Below, one piece after another: positions 41,306 to 50,483 of a DNA stretch of 64,000 bases; the first letter of the stretch is position 1; each line of letters starts with the position of its first letter. The notes under the pieces were generated by a model. It made no database searches and was not told the DNA's origin. It saw nothing but the letters and a program-made list of their open reading frames with translations. The stretch lies in assembly GCA_017795025.1 (NCBI GenBank), contig CP051243.1, positions 1,853,501 through 1,917,500 on the forward strand, read 5' to 3'. The position numbers were made by a program, and so were the translations under genes. This stretch comes from Flavobacteriales bacterium. GTDB lineage: Bacteria; Bacteroidota; Bacteroidia; Flavobacteriales; Schleiferiaceae.

Positions 41306-43172
41306 TTCCAAAATATTCCTTCTTTGTCTGTTTAGCATTGGCTTACAGCTGGCCTTTGCCCAGCCCCAAGAAATGTTGCGAGGCCTCAATGCCTTGCCGG
41401 TTCCTAAAGGAGAGGCAAACCGGGTTCTTAGCAAGCAGCAGCAGGTCTTAAACCTCCCTTTTACGGATGATTTCTCTTATTCGGGAAACCAAGTAGACCC
41501 GAGTAAATGGGAGGTTTCTGATGTTTGGGTGAACCAAACTTGGGCGCGCAGCCCAATTACCTTAGGCGTTGCTAGTTTTGATGGATTAAACCGATTTGGC
41601 AGACCCCATTTGGGTTCTCAATTTGGCAACGACAGCCTAGGAGATGTTTTAACATCCTTGGAAATTGACCTGAGTACCGCCTCCGATTCAGTTTACCTCA
41701 GCTTTTACTATCAAGCGGGTGGCTGGGGCGAAATGCCTGGAGCTGGTGACGATTCACTGGTATTGGAATTTTACTACGCCCCCGATAGTAATTGGTATTC
41801 CTTTTGGCAAAATGAAGACTATCCAAACCCACACTGGAATCAGGTTATGCAAGCTGTGCCCGATAGTTTTCAACGCAGTGACTTTCGTTTTCGGATTCGA
41901 AATTATGGCTCCAAGCGAGGGGCCTTAGACTTATGGCATATCGATTATGTTCGATTAAATGACCAAAGAAGGTATAATGATACGGTTTTAAACGACGTGG
42001 CCTTTACCCGTCCGCACCCCTCATTAATGAAGGATTACGAATCCATTCCTTGGTGGCACGTAAACCAAGCCTTGAATGTTGCCAATCGTTTTAAACCCGA
42101 CTTGCGACTTTTTTACCGTCGTAATTCGGATCCAAATTTACCTAGACCTAACCGCATTTTAGGGGAATTCCAAATCGGGTTCCAAGGCAGTATTGTGCAG
42201 CAAAATGGTGCCCCAGATGGTGACCTTGATGATACCCATGCCGAGAATGTTGAAGTACGTTTCCCGGTTCCTGATACGGCAGATGCTGGTCGACCGCGAT
42301 TAAATTTCATTAACCCGCCTTATGCTGATGAATTCGAGTTCGATCTGATGCAAACTTACTCCGGAGGATCTGAAATTTACAGCAGTAACGACACGCTGCG
42401 CCGAAAGCAAGTTTTTAAAAACTATTATGCCTACGATGATGGCTCCGCAGAAAGAGCTTATGAAGTGCGAAATAACCGCGGAGGTTTTGTAGTGCAGCGT
42501 TACGACATCTTGGTTAACGACACCCTCAAAGGACTTCAAATCTATTTTCAACCGGCCTTATACGATTTGGAAGAGCAAGAGTTTACTATCCTTATGATTA
42601 GCAATGCTTCTGGCTTACCAGGTAACATCATCTACGAAAGTGATAGCGTTTACACAGCCCAGTATACCGATGGCAATTTTTACCATACTTATTTACTCGA
42701 CACAAGCTTGGTAGGACCGGTGAGTTCCGGAACCGTGTTTATTGGGATTCGTCAACAAAATAGTGACCCATTGAGTATCGGCTACGATCAAAACAATCGT
42801 GGATATACCAGCGCCTTTTACGGTGAACTTGATGATATGTACCAAAGCTTTTTAGGTGGAACATTAATGATGCGCCCCATCTTTCGATACTTACCTAAAG
42901 ACCTATCCAACACCGAAAACTTGGTTGAATCAGGAAGCCTCGAGGTTTACCCAAATCCCAGTAGTGGGGTTATTAAACTGCATTACCCTAGGCCACTAAA
43001 AGACTTGGAGCAAGCTCAATTAAAGGTGTTTAACCTCAACGGCCAAGAACTCGCTCGTTTAGCGCCCGAAGAAGAAATTGACCTTAGTCATCTGCCAAAA
43101 GGCTTATACCTCTTGCAGCTCCATAGCACCAATCAACAAGGTCTATGGCAATCTAAAATTCTCATTCATTAA
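41289..43172 (+). CDS. type IX secretion cargo with Por C-terminal domain
   Basis: A 627-residue secreted protein. An N-terminal signal peptide (KIFLLCLFSIGLQLAFAQ) is cleaved after AQ; the last 75 residues are a type A T9SS sorting domain (LEVYPNPSSGVIKLHYPR, LKVFNLNGQELARLA, LPKGLYLLQLHS). The body is beta-rich and unknown (DFSYSGNQVDPSKWEVSDVW). Start at ATG 41289 is preferred over an upstream TTG. Its 5-prime end overlaps the PASTA gene by 17 bp, its stop overlaps the RluD ATG by one base. Confidence 0.9.
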   Translation: MTLPSSSKIFLLCLFSIGLQLAFAQPQEMLRGLNALPVPKGEANRVLSKQQQVLNLPFTDDFSYSGNQVDPSKWEVSDVWVNQTWARSPITLGVASFDGLNRFGRPHLGSQFGNDSLGDVLTSLEIDLSTASDSVYLSFYYQAGGWGEMPGAGDDSLVLEFYYAPDSNWYSFWQNEDYPNPHWNQVMQAVPDSFQRSDFRFRIRNYGSKRGALDLWHIDYVRLNDQRRYNDTVLNDVAFTRPHPSLMKDYESIPWWHVNQALNVANRFKPDLRLFYRRNSDPNLPRPNRILGEFQIGFQGSIVQQNGAPDGDLDDTHAENVEVRFPVPDTADAGRPRLNFINPPYADEFEFDLMQTYSGGSEIYSSNDTLRRKQVFKNYYAYDDGSAERAYEVRNNRGGFVVQRYDILVNDTLKGLQIYFQPALYDLEEQEFTILMISNASGLPGNIIYESDSVYTAQYTDGNFYHTYLLDTSLVGPVSSGTVFIGIRQQNSDPLSIGYDQNNRGYTSAFYGELDDMYQSFLGGTLMMRPIFRYLPKDLSNTENLVESGSLEVYPNPSSGVIKLHYPRPLKDLEQAQLKVFNLNGQELARLAPEEEIDLSHLPKGLYLLQLHSTNQQGLWQSKILIH

Positions 43173-44206
43173 TGCTGGAGGAAGAATACAGTCCGGACGA
43201 AGAAAACGAAGAACTTTTCGAACACCATCGCTTTGAGGCCGACCCCGGTCAGAAGCCCCTACGAGTCGACAAATTTTTAGGAAACCTATTAGCCAATACT
43301 TCACGCAATAAGATTCAGCAATCGGCAGCGGCAGGAAATATTCGGGTGAACGGCGAAAAGGTAAAAAGCAATTACAAGGTTAAACCAGAGGATGTGATTC
43401 AAATAGTTTTGAGTTATCCTCCGCGAGAAGTGGAATTAATCCCTCAGGACATCCCCATCACCATTGTACATCAAGATCATGATGTGATTGTGATTCACAA
43501 ACCTCCTGGCATGGTAGTACATCCGGGTTATGGCAATCATGATGGAACTTTAGTTAATGCCTTACTGTATCAATTCCAAAATTTGCCCGGCCTTAATAAG
43601 GAGCGTCCGGGCTTGGTGCATCGCTTAGATCGAGATACCAGCGGAATTATGGTGGTGGCTGCCAATGAGCGCTCCATGGCGCACTTAGCTAATCAGTTTT
43701 TTGAACGTACTACCGAAAGAACTTATTGGGCTTTAGTTTGGGGAAATGTTGCCGAAGATTCGGGAACTATTACAGGCCATATAGGTCGCAGTCCGAAAAA
43801 CCGAAAAATATTTCAGGTTTACCCTGAGGGAGATCAGGGAAAGCACGCGGTTACTCATTTTCGGGTCTTAGAAAGGCTAGGCTATGTTACCTTAGTAGAG
43901 TGTAAGCTTGAAACGGGTAGAACCCATCAAATTCGAGTGCATATGAAACATATCGGCCACACCTTGTTTAATGATAAGGAGTATGGTGGCGATAAGGTTT
44001 TAAAGGGCACCACTTTCACCAAGTATAAGCAGTTTGTGGAAAACTGCTTCAACACCTGCCCTCGTCAGGCCCTACACGCCAAAACCCTAGGCTTTGAACA
44101 CCCAACGACAGGCGAACGTTTATCGTTTAATTCAAGCCTACCGGAGGATATGGAAAAGCTGGTGGAGAAGTGGCGTAATTACAGTCACTTTAAAGGCGGC
44201 GATTAA
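43172..44206 (+). CDS. rluD: RluA-family 23S rRNA pseudouridine synthase (RluD-like)
   Basis: Isomerises uridines to pseudouridine in ribosomal RNA. 344 residues: an N-terminal S4 RNA-binding domain at about 28-90 (LRVDKFLGNLLANTSRNKIQ) and a catalytic domain whose Asp is D153 in VHRLDRDTSGIMVV. Further family marks are HKPPGMVVHPG and LETGRTHQIRVHMKHIGHTL. RluD (helix 69 of 23S) is the closest type by length and S4 domain; exact target positions are inferred. The ATG overlaps the upstream stop by one base. Confidence 0.93.
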   Translation: MLEEEYSPDEENEELFEHHRFEADPGQKPLRVDKFLGNLLANTSRNKIQQSAAAGNIRVNGEKVKSNYKVKPEDVIQIVLSYPPREVELIPQDIPITIVHQDHDVIVIHKPPGMVVHPGYGNHDGTLVNALLYQFQNLPGLNKERPGLVHRLDRDTSGIMVVAANERSMAHLANQFFERTTERTYWALVWGNVAEDSGTITGHIGRSPKNRKIFQVYPEGDQGKHAVTHFRVLERLGYVTLVECKLETGRTHQIRVHMKHIGHTLFNDKEYGGDKVLKGTTFTKYKQFVENCFNTCPRQALHAKTLGFEHPTTGERLSFNSSLPEDMEKLVEKWRNYSHFKGGD

Positions 44207-44210
44207 GTAC

Positions 44211-44218
44211 TAACTTCG
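44211..44218 (+). promoter_or_regulatory. weak -7 element before the peroxidase gene (TAACTTCG)
   Basis: TAACTTCG differs from the TAACTTTG seen before pheT, fbp and the PASTA gene at one position. It lies 16 bp before the ATG at 44235. Confidence 0.35.
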
Positions 44219-44234
44219 ATAAAAATCAGAAGAG

Positions 44235-45353
44235 ATGAGTCGCAGAGGATTGATTTTAGGATTATTAATGGTATCGGTTGTCTTTTTAGTGCAATGCCGA
44301 AGGGATCCTAGTCCTAGCAATTGCGATACTTGCGCGACTTACGGAACCCCTTACAACTTGAAGGTACCGAGCGGTTTCCCTCAACCTAATACTCCGGCCG
44401 ACAATCCCATGACCGAGGAGGGAATCAAACTAGGACGTTTTCTCTTTTACGAAAAGGCCTTATCGGATGACCAAACTATTTCTTGTGCTTCCTGTCACTT
44501 GCAAGAGCGTGCCTTTACTGATGCGACCCCAACCTCGGTAGGAACTCGTGGCATTTTCGGTCGACGTAAAGCCATGCCCCTGTTCAACTTGGCTTTCCAC
44601 GATAACTTTTTTTGGGATGGTCGGGTGCTCACTTTAGAGGAGCAATCCATCCACCCTATACTCGACACCCTAGAGTTTGACAACGACCTCAACACGGTTA
44701 TCCAAAGGCTTAGTGCCAACCCCATTTACCCACCCATGTTTGCTGCGGCTTTTGGTGATGATCAAATTACCGAAAAACGCATTGGTAAAGCCATTGCACA
44801 GTTTGAGCGTACCATGATTTCTGCTAACTCCAAATTTGACCGGGTTATTCGCTTACAAACCGGAGAGCAGTTTACTCCTCTCGAGCAAAGAGGGTATGAA
44901 CTTTTCACCTCGGACTTCGACCCCAATGGTGGTTTTGGCGGTGATTGCTTCCATTGCCATGGTGAACGCGAAACTCAATATCTATTCGGATCCTTTGGTC
45001 GTGATTTACAATTTGTGAATAATGGCCTAAAAGCTGTTTACACAGATGAAGGTAGAGCGGAAGTAACCAATGACCCTGCAGATGTCGGCAAATTTAAAGT
45101 ACCAAGTGTTCGAAATGTGGAGTTCTCTTTTCCGTATATGCATGATGGCAGCATTCCCAATTTGGACAGCTTGATTGGCTTTTACAATTTCGGCGGACAC
45201 AAGCATGTGAATATCGACCCCAACATGAAAGCCGCGGGCATTGGAAGGAATTGGAGTGAAGGTCAAAAGCAAGCCCTTGCTGCTTTCTTAAGAACACTCA
45301 CTGATTACGAGTTTTTACAGGATACAGCCTTTAGTAATCCTTTTGAGGAGTGA
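44235..45353 (+). CDS. di-haem cytochrome c peroxidase (MauG/CcpA family), lipoprotein
   Basis: Reduces hydrogen peroxide in the periplasm with electrons from a c-type carrier. 372 residues. The two haem c sites are SCASCHLQERAFTDATPTSV at about 84 and CFHCHGERETQYLFGSF at about 238. The N-terminus has a lipobox (VVFLVQC, Cys near 21) so it is probably lipid-anchored. Late helix VPSVRNVEFSFPYMHDGSIP carries the distal-haem Met/His region typical of these peroxidases. Convergent with rsmG. Confidence 0.9.
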   Translation: MSRRGLILGLLMVSVVFLVQCRRDPSPSNCDTCATYGTPYNLKVPSGFPQPNTPADNPMTEEGIKLGRFLFYEKALSDDQTISCASCHLQERAFTDATPTSVGTRGIFGRRKAMPLFNLAFHDNFFWDGRVLTLEEQSIHPILDTLEFDNDLNTVIQRLSANPIYPPMFAAAFGDDQITEKRIGKAIAQFERTMISANSKFDRVIRLQTGEQFTPLEQRGYELFTSDFDPNGGFGGDCFHCHGERETQYLFGSFGRDLQFVNNGLKAVYTDEGRAEVTNDPADVGKFKVPSVRNVEFSFPYMHDGSIPNLDSLIGFYNFGGHKHVNIDPNMKAAGIGRNWSEGQKQALAAFLRTLTDYEFLQDTAFSNPFEE

Positions 45354-45354
45354 C

Positions 45355-45975
45355 TTAGGCCTTAAGGTATACCACCTTCTTTGTTTCGAAGAACTCCTCC
45401 TCAAAATGCTTGCTTAATTCATATTGCTTGGCTCGCGGAAAATCGGCTAGCTCCTCGCTTAGGTCTCCCCCCTTTAAATACAGGATGCCATTGGCCATGG
45501 ATCCGGCCTCATTACCCTTGCGCAATTTCCCGCGAGTCCAGCTCATAAAACGTGGCATTTGGGTTACCGCCCGCGACACAATAAAATCGTATTGCCCTTT
45601 AAGTTTTTCAGCTCGAGCCTGCTCTGCTTTGATATTACTTAAATCTAAGGCCTCCTGCACCGCATTTACTACAGTGATCTTTTTCGCAATGCTATCCACT
45701 AAATGAAAATTAGACCGAGGATAAAGGATGGCTAGTGGGATTCCCGGAAAACCGCCTCCGGTACCAATATCTAAGACCTGAGCCTCAGGTTTAAATCGGC
45801 AAACCTTAGCAATACCCATGGCATGTAATACGTGGCGCTCGTAAAATTGATCCGTGTCCTTGCGAGATATCACATTGATCTTCGCATTCCAATCGGCATA
45901 AAGGGGCTTCAATGCTTCAATTTGTTCGTACTGATGAGCAGTTAGAGCGGGAAAATACTTACGAATTAGGTCCAT
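45355..45975 (-). CDS. rsmG: 16S rRNA (guanine-527-N7) methyltransferase
   Basis: Methylates G527 of 16S rRNA; loss gives low-level streptomycin resistance. About 206 residues from the Met of MDLIRKYFPALTAHQYEQIE (a 20-residue upstream extension has no family similarity and would overlap the glycosyltransferase). The SAM fold is VLDIGTGGGFPGIPLAILYP, followed by IVSRAVTQMPRFMSWT. It starts 1 bp after the glycosyltransferase stop and is convergent with the peroxidase gene. Confidence 0.93.
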   Translation of the reverse strand: MDLIRKYFPALTAHQYEQIEALKPLYADWNAKINVISRKDTDQFYERHVLHAMGIAKVCRFKPEAQVLDIGTGGGFPGIPLAILYPRSNFHLVDSIAKKITVVNAVQEALDLSNIKAEQARAEKLKGQYDFIVSRAVTQMPRFMSWTRGKLRKGNEAGSMANGILYLKGGDLSEELADFPRAKQYELSKHFEEEFFETKKVVYLKA

Positions 45976-45976
45976 C

Positions 45977-47089
45977 TTACCATTTTTTAGGCGCTCCAAA
46001 AAGGAGATTGCGAAGATGCAACAAAGTGGTGGCAATAGCCCAAACCATCTCCAAGAATGGCCATACCCAAATCCATTTTGTAGAGATCAGGCCTTGCTTT
46101 TGGGCTACGCTTGGAAAGCCACTCATGAACCAGCGCAGGCTAAAAAAGGCTATCCCTAAATACCAGGGTAGACCCATTATCCCAAATGGTAAAAGCAAGA
46201 CAAAGCCCAACTGCAAAATTCCTTCTATCCCTAAACTTAGTTTAATCCTTTGCTCATAACGCCAAGCGGTTGAATAATGACGAGCCTTTTGATTCCACCA
46301 AGCACCAAAGCTAGTTGGTGCCGGAGACACTGTATGGCTAAGGGGGGCACTTAAACAAGCCACCTTTAAGCCTTTGCTCATCTCCCGCAAGGTTAAATCA
46401 TCATCTCCCGAAAGGATATCCTGATGCTTTTGCAAGGATTGGTGTGGACGAACGACAGATTTTCGATAGGCCATGTTTCGTCCTACCCCCATATAGGCAT
46501 TCCCATTAAGCGCATAAGACCAATAACGCAGGGCGGTTTGGGCAGTTTCGTACTCACTTAATAAACCGGTAAATCCTTTTCCCCTAAGGGCGCCATAAGC
46601 CAAAACCACATCCGCTTCCTTAAGCTTAGTGGCTATTGCCCTTAACCAATAGGGGCTTTGAGCCCTACAATCGGCATCAGTAAAAACTAGATAATCTGAA
46701 TGAGCGGCGTTTATCCCACGACTGAGCGCCGCCTTTTTCCCTTTATCACTTTTGGCTGGCGTCTCAATGAGCCGAATGCGGGAATCCCTCGATTGATATT
46801 CCCGTATAAACTGTGGTCCTTGATCCGTGCTATGATCATTTACTAAGATTAATTCAAAGTCCACTTCCTCTTGGCTTAACCAAGTTTCTAAGCAAATCTT
46901 GAGGTTTTCATATTCATCCTTGAAACAGACAATAAGGGAAAGGGAGATACTACTTGCTGACTTTAGCTCCAATTTCTCTGGGAGTCTTTTAGTTAGCCTA
47001 AGGAAACGAAGCCCTTGCCAAATAAAAAGCAGCAAAGTGCTCGCAAGCCAGAGACATCCGAGGAAAAATGTTAGGTTGAAAGTATCCAT
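45977..47089 (-). CDS. membrane glycosyltransferase, family 2
   Basis: A 370-residue GT2-type enzyme. It has one N-terminal membrane helix (LTFFLGCLWLASTLLLFIW), a GT-A domain (SLSLIVCFKDEYENLKICLE, LILVNDHSTDQGPQFIREYQ, FTDADCRAQSPYWLRAIATK with the DxD-type acid, and the QxxRW-like QKARHYSTAWRYEQ) and three C-terminal helices. The acceptor is unknown; it may build a surface polysaccharide or glycolipid. It starts divergently from tgt and is directly followed by rsmG. Confidence 0.87.
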   Translation of the reverse strand: MDTFNLTFFLGCLWLASTLLLFIWQGLRFLRLTKRLPEKLELKSASSISLSLIVCFKDEYENLKICLETWLSQEEVDFELILVNDHSTDQGPQFIREYQSRDSRIRLIETPAKSDKGKKAALSRGINAAHSDYLVFTDADCRAQSPYWLRAIATKLKEADVVLAYGALRGKGFTGLLSEYETAQTALRYWSYALNGNAYMGVGRNMAYRKSVVRPHQSLQKHQDILSGDDDLTLREMSKGLKVACLSAPLSHTVSPAPTSFGAWWNQKARHYSTAWRYEQRIKLSLGIEGILQLGFVLLLPFGIMGLPWYLGIAFFSLRWFMSGFPSVAQKQGLISTKWIWVWPFLEMVWAIATTLLHLRNLLFGAPKKW

Positions 47090-47154
47090 AAAACTCTGGA
47101 TTCCAGAAGGCTTTTCATTTCTTTAAACAGCGCTCTTAAGCCTACTAATTAACG

Positions 47155-47162
47155 TATTTTTG
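47155..47162 (+). promoter_or_regulatory. possible -7 element of tgt (TATTTTTG)
   Basis: TATTTTTG ends 4 bp before the tgt ATG. If used, the tgt transcript would be essentially leaderless. A -33 partner is not clear. Confidence 0.3.
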
Positions 47163-47166
47163 CCGG

Positions 47167-48297
47167 ATGCAATTTCGCTTGGAACATCAAGATCCCGGGA
47201 GCAAAGCACGCAGCGGGACCATCACCACGGCACATGGAGAAATCCAAACGCCCATCTTTATGCCAGTGGGCACTGTTGCCTCGGTAAAGGCCGTTCATCA
47301 ACGAGAATTGGCAGAGGACATCAAGGCCCAAATAATTTTAGGAAACACCTATCATCTCTATTTAAGACCAGGGACCGATATACTAAAACGCGCTGGAGGC
47401 TTGCATCAGTTTATGAACTGGCAGAAGCCGATTTTAACCGATAGCGGTGGCTATCAGGTTTACAGCCTTTCCAATAACAATAAGATCACCGAGGAAGGAG
47501 TAGCTTTTAAATCGCATATCGATGGCTCTAAACACTTCTTCTCTCCCGAAAAATCCATGGAAATACAGCGCCATATTGGAGCGGATATTATCATGGCCTT
47601 CGATGAATGCCCTCCCTATCCGAGTACCTACCAATATGCCCGCGAATCGATGGAAATGACCCATCGCTGGCTTAAGCGTTGTGGAGCTTGGCTTGCCCAA
47701 AATGAGCCCTACTATGGCTTTGAGCAAAGTATGTTCCCCATTGTGCAGGGCAGCACTTATAAGGACTTACGCTTAAAAAGTGCGGAAACCATTGCCGAAT
47801 TTGGTGCGGATGGAAATGCAATTGGTGGCTTATCGGTGGGGGAACCCGCAGAGGAGATGTATGCCATGAGTGAAATCGTTTGTGATGTTCTACCGCAGGA
47901 TAAACCTCGCTACCTTATGGGCGTTGGCACCCCAGCGAATATTTTGGAGAATATTGCCCTAGGTGTAGACATGTTCGATTGCGTAATGCCCACTCGCAAT
48001 GGTCGCAACGGAATGATCTTTACAAGCGAAGGCATCATCAACATCAAAAACAAAAAGTGGGAAGACGACTTTGGTCCTCTAGACCCCAATGGCCCCACCT
48101 TTGTGGACTCCCAATACTCCAAAGCCTATTTGCGTCATTTATTTGCAGCCAATGAATATTTAGGCCGACAAATTGCGAGTGTACACAATTTAGGCTTCTA
48201 TTTATGGTTAGTAGGTGAGGCTCGAAAACAAATTGAAGCCGGTAGCTTTGCTAGCTGGAAAAATCAAATGGTGGAAAAACTGCAAAGGCGCTTGTGA
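47167..48297 (+). CDS. tgt: queuine tRNA-ribosyltransferase (Tgt) lacking the zinc cysteines
   Basis: Exchanges guanine-34 for the queuosine precursor preQ1 in tRNAs for Asp, Asn, His and Tyr. 376 residues with the family marks TPIFMPVGTVASVKAVHQ, LTDSGGYQVYSLSNNNK, GGLSVGEPAEEMY and the Asp nucleophile in MFDCVMPTRNGRNG. The usual zinc site CxCxxC is not present: at 309, 311 and 314 it has Gly, Thr and Asp (in PNGPTFVDSQYSKAYL), whereas the His partner H340 is retained (SVHNLGFYLW). Whether zinc is replaced or lost is unknown. lptF/G follows with a 4-bp overlap. Confidence 0.93.
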   Translation: MQFRLEHQDPGSKARSGTITTAHGEIQTPIFMPVGTVASVKAVHQRELAEDIKAQIILGNTYHLYLRPGTDILKRAGGLHQFMNWQKPILTDSGGYQVYSLSNNNKITEEGVAFKSHIDGSKHFFSPEKSMEIQRHIGADIIMAFDECPPYPSTYQYARESMEMTHRWLKRCGAWLAQNEPYYGFEQSMFPIVQGSTYKDLRLKSAETIAEFGADGNAIGGLSVGEPAEEMYAMSEIVCDVLPQDKPRYLMGVGTPANILENIALGVDMFDCVMPTRNGRNGMIFTSEGIINIKNKKWEDDFGPLDPNGPTFVDSQYSKAYLRHLFAANEYLGRQIASVHNLGFYLWLVGEARKQIEAGSFASWKNQMVEKLQRRL

Positions 48298-49382
48298 GGA
48301 TTTTTAAAATCATAGATCGTTACATAATCGGAAAGTTCCTAGGGACCTTTTTCCTAACCATCGCTTTGATTTTAGCGATTGCGGTGGTTTTTGATATCTC
48401 CGAAAAAATCGATGACTTTATTACTCGGGGGGCCAGCACTCAGGAAATTATAATCGATTACTACCTAAATTTCATTGTTTTCTATGGCAATCTGTTTTCC
48501 TCGATGATTGTCTTTATTGCTACTATTTTCTTCACCTCGCGCATGACCTCTAACACCGAGATTGTAGCGGTACTAACCGGTGGAGTAAGTTTTAAGCGGA
48601 TGATGTTCCCCTATTTCATTTCGGCGACCATCATTGCGGCCATCAGCTTTTTCTTATCTCATTATGTTATCCCCTACACCAATGTAGGACGACTGGAATT
48701 TCAGCATGCTTACATTGACAAAAAGCAGGATGAGCGCTTTAAGAATATTCATCGCCAAATTAAGCCTGGCCATATAATTTACTTCGAAAACTATAATACC
48801 AAACGCAGTTCGGGCTACCATTTTACCTATGAGATTATTGAAGAAGGTAGACTCGTTTCGAAGTTAAAGGCCGATTTTATTCGCCTAGACACTAATGCCA
48901 ATAAATGGGTATTGGATCAATACGACCTGCGAACCATTGATGAAAATGGTAAGGAAACTATTGAGCAAGGTCGGAAATTGGTAAAGGACTTCGACTTTTC
49001 CGCCGACGACATTGTACCGCGGTTGTATACTGTAGAAATGATGAATACGCCCGAGCTTAATGAGTTTATTGAAGCCGAAAAAATTCGCGGCTCGGAAAAC
49101 ATCAACCACTATCTCATTCAAAAATACCAACGTACTTCTTGGCCTTTTGCCACCTATATTTTGGTTTTAATTGGGGTGAGTATTTCTTCGCGAAAAACCC
49201 GTGGTGGACTGGGACTAAACGTGGCCATTGGCCTTGTACTCTGTGTGACCTACATATTCTTTATGCAAGTCTCCACCACCTTTGCAACCGTGGGTAGCAT
49301 GAATCCACTCCTCGCGGTTTGGATACCCAATATCCTATTTACCGGCATCGGTGCCTATCTCTATCGCATCGCGCCTAAGTAA
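48294..49382 (+). CDS. LptF/LptG-family permease
   Basis: A 362-residue membrane component of the LPS export (Lpt) ABC transporter. The N-terminus has helices with the family opening IIDRYIIGKFLGTFFLT, a second helix pair, then a beta-jellyroll periplasmic part at about 130-260 (IIYFENYNTKRSSGYHFTYE) and three C-terminal helices (SWPFATYILVLIGVSISSRK). It starts at GTG overlapping the tgt stop (GTGA). Bacteroidota often have two such genes; the partner is outside this window. Confidence 0.88.
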   Translation: MRIFKIIDRYIIGKFLGTFFLTIALILAIAVVFDISEKIDDFITRGASTQEIIIDYYLNFIVFYGNLFSSMIVFIATIFFTSRMTSNTEIVAVLTGGVSFKRMMFPYFISATIIAAISFFLSHYVIPYTNVGRLEFQHAYIDKKQDERFKNIHRQIKPGHIIYFENYNTKRSSGYHFTYEIIEEGRLVSKLKADFIRLDTNANKWVLDQYDLRTIDENGKETIEQGRKLVKDFDFSADDIVPRLYTVEMMNTPELNEFIEAEKIRGSENINHYLIQKYQRTSWPFATYILVLIGVSISSRKTRGGLGLNVAIGLVLCVTYIFFMQVSTTFATVGSMNPLLAVWIPNILFTGIGAYLYRIAPK

Positions 49383-49411
49383 ACCTTGCCATTCGATTTA
49401 ATATTGGGGGC

Positions 49412-49442
49412 TTTGTGCGCCTTGTATTTTTTGGCATCTTTG
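49412..49442 (+). promoter_or_regulatory. accA promoter: TTTG-N19-cATCTTTG
   Basis: A -33 TTTG at 49412-49415 and a -7-like CATCTTTG at 49435-49442 are separated by 19 bp, a good match to the Bacteroidota TTTG-N(17-23)-TAnnTTTG arrangement except for the first -7 base. It lies 26 bp before the accA ATG. Confidence 0.55.
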
Positions 49443-49467
49443 CGTCTTCACTTAAGAGGGAGTACTT

Positions 49468-50418
49468 ATGGATTATTTGGACTTTGAACAGCCCATTAAG
49501 GATATCCTGGACCAAATTGCTAAGGTCCAAGATTTACAGAGCGAGTCGGAAGTCGATATGACCGACAAGATTAAAGAGCTCGAAAAAAAATTAGACAAAA
49601 CCCGCAAGGACATTAATAAAAACTTAACTGCCTGGCAAAGGGTACAACTTTCACGTCACCCGCAGCGACCCTACACTTTAGCTTATATTGAGGCTATGAC
49701 CAAGGGTCAGTTTATTGAGCTTCATGGCGATCGCAATGTAAAAGACGATAAAGCTATGGTTGGTGGATGGGGCCTACTAGACGAAGAGCCGGTTATGTTT
49801 ATTGGTCAGCAAAAAGGGGTAAACACCAAAATGCGCCAATACCGGAATTTCGGAATGGCCAATCCGGAGGGATATCGCAAGGCTTTACGCCTGATGAAGA
49901 TGGCGGAGAAATTTAATCGTCCCGTTGTTACCCTTATTGATACCCCGGGAGCATTTCCTGGTTTGGAGGCCGAGGAGCGAGGTCAAGGCGAGGCAATTGC
50001 CCGCAACATTTTCGAAATGTCGAAACTTAAAGTGCCGGTAATTTGCGTAATCATTGGCGAAGGTGCCTCTGGTGGTGCTTTAGGTATTGGTGTTGGTGAT
50101 AAGGTATTGATGCTGGAAAACACTTGGTATTCGGTTATTTCTCCCGAAAGCTGCTCTTCTATTTTATGGCGCTCTTGGGACTATAAGGAGCGTGCGGCAG
50201 AAGCCTTAAAGCTTACCGCTGATGATATGCTCGGAAACAAACTGATTGATGGCATTATTAAAGAGCCATTGGGCGGCGCGCATACCGACCCTGAAGCCAT
50301 GTTCGAGATTTTGAAAGGAGAACTACTGAAACATATTGGCAAACTAAAAGGAACCGAAGTAGATAAGCTGATTGCCAAACGCATGCAGAAATTTGAAAAA
50401 ATGGGGGTCACGAAATAA
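49468..50418 (+). CDS. accA: acetyl-CoA carboxylase carboxyltransferase subunit alpha
   Basis: With AccD transfers the carboxyl from biotin to acetyl-CoA, giving malonyl-CoA for fatty acid synthesis. 316 residues, the usual length. The family shows [60 protein letters not shown] and the oxyanion segment [20 protein letters not shown]. It uses bicarbonate through the biotin carboxylase, a possible sink for SbtA activity. An intrinsic terminator follows. Confidence 0.96.
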   Translation: MDYLDFEQPIKDILDQIAKVQDLQSESEVDMTDKIKELEKKLDKTRKDINKNLTAWQRVQLSRHPQRPYTLAYIEAMTKGQFIELHGDRNVKDDKAMVGGWGLLDEEPVMFIGQQKGVNTKMRQYRNFGMANPEGYRKALRLMKMAEKFNRPVVTLIDTPGAFPGLEAEERGQGEAIARNIFEMSKLKVPVICVIIGEGASGGALGIGVGDKVLMLENTWYSVISPESCSSILWRSWDYKERAAEALKLTADDMLGNKLIDGIIKEPLGGAHTDPEAMFEILKGELLKHIGKLKGTEVDKLIAKRMQKFEKMGVTK

Positions 50419-50441
50419 TGACCAACTTCCTATACTAAAAG

Positions 50442-50468
50442 AGCCCGGAGAATTTCCGGGCTTTTTTT
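50442..50468 (+). terminator. intrinsic terminator after accA
   Basis: An 8-bp stem (AGCCCGGA / TCCGGGCT) with a 5-nt loop followed by a T run, 23 bp after the accA stop codon. Confidence 0.88.
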
Positions 50469-50483
50469 GCTTTAAACTGATCT

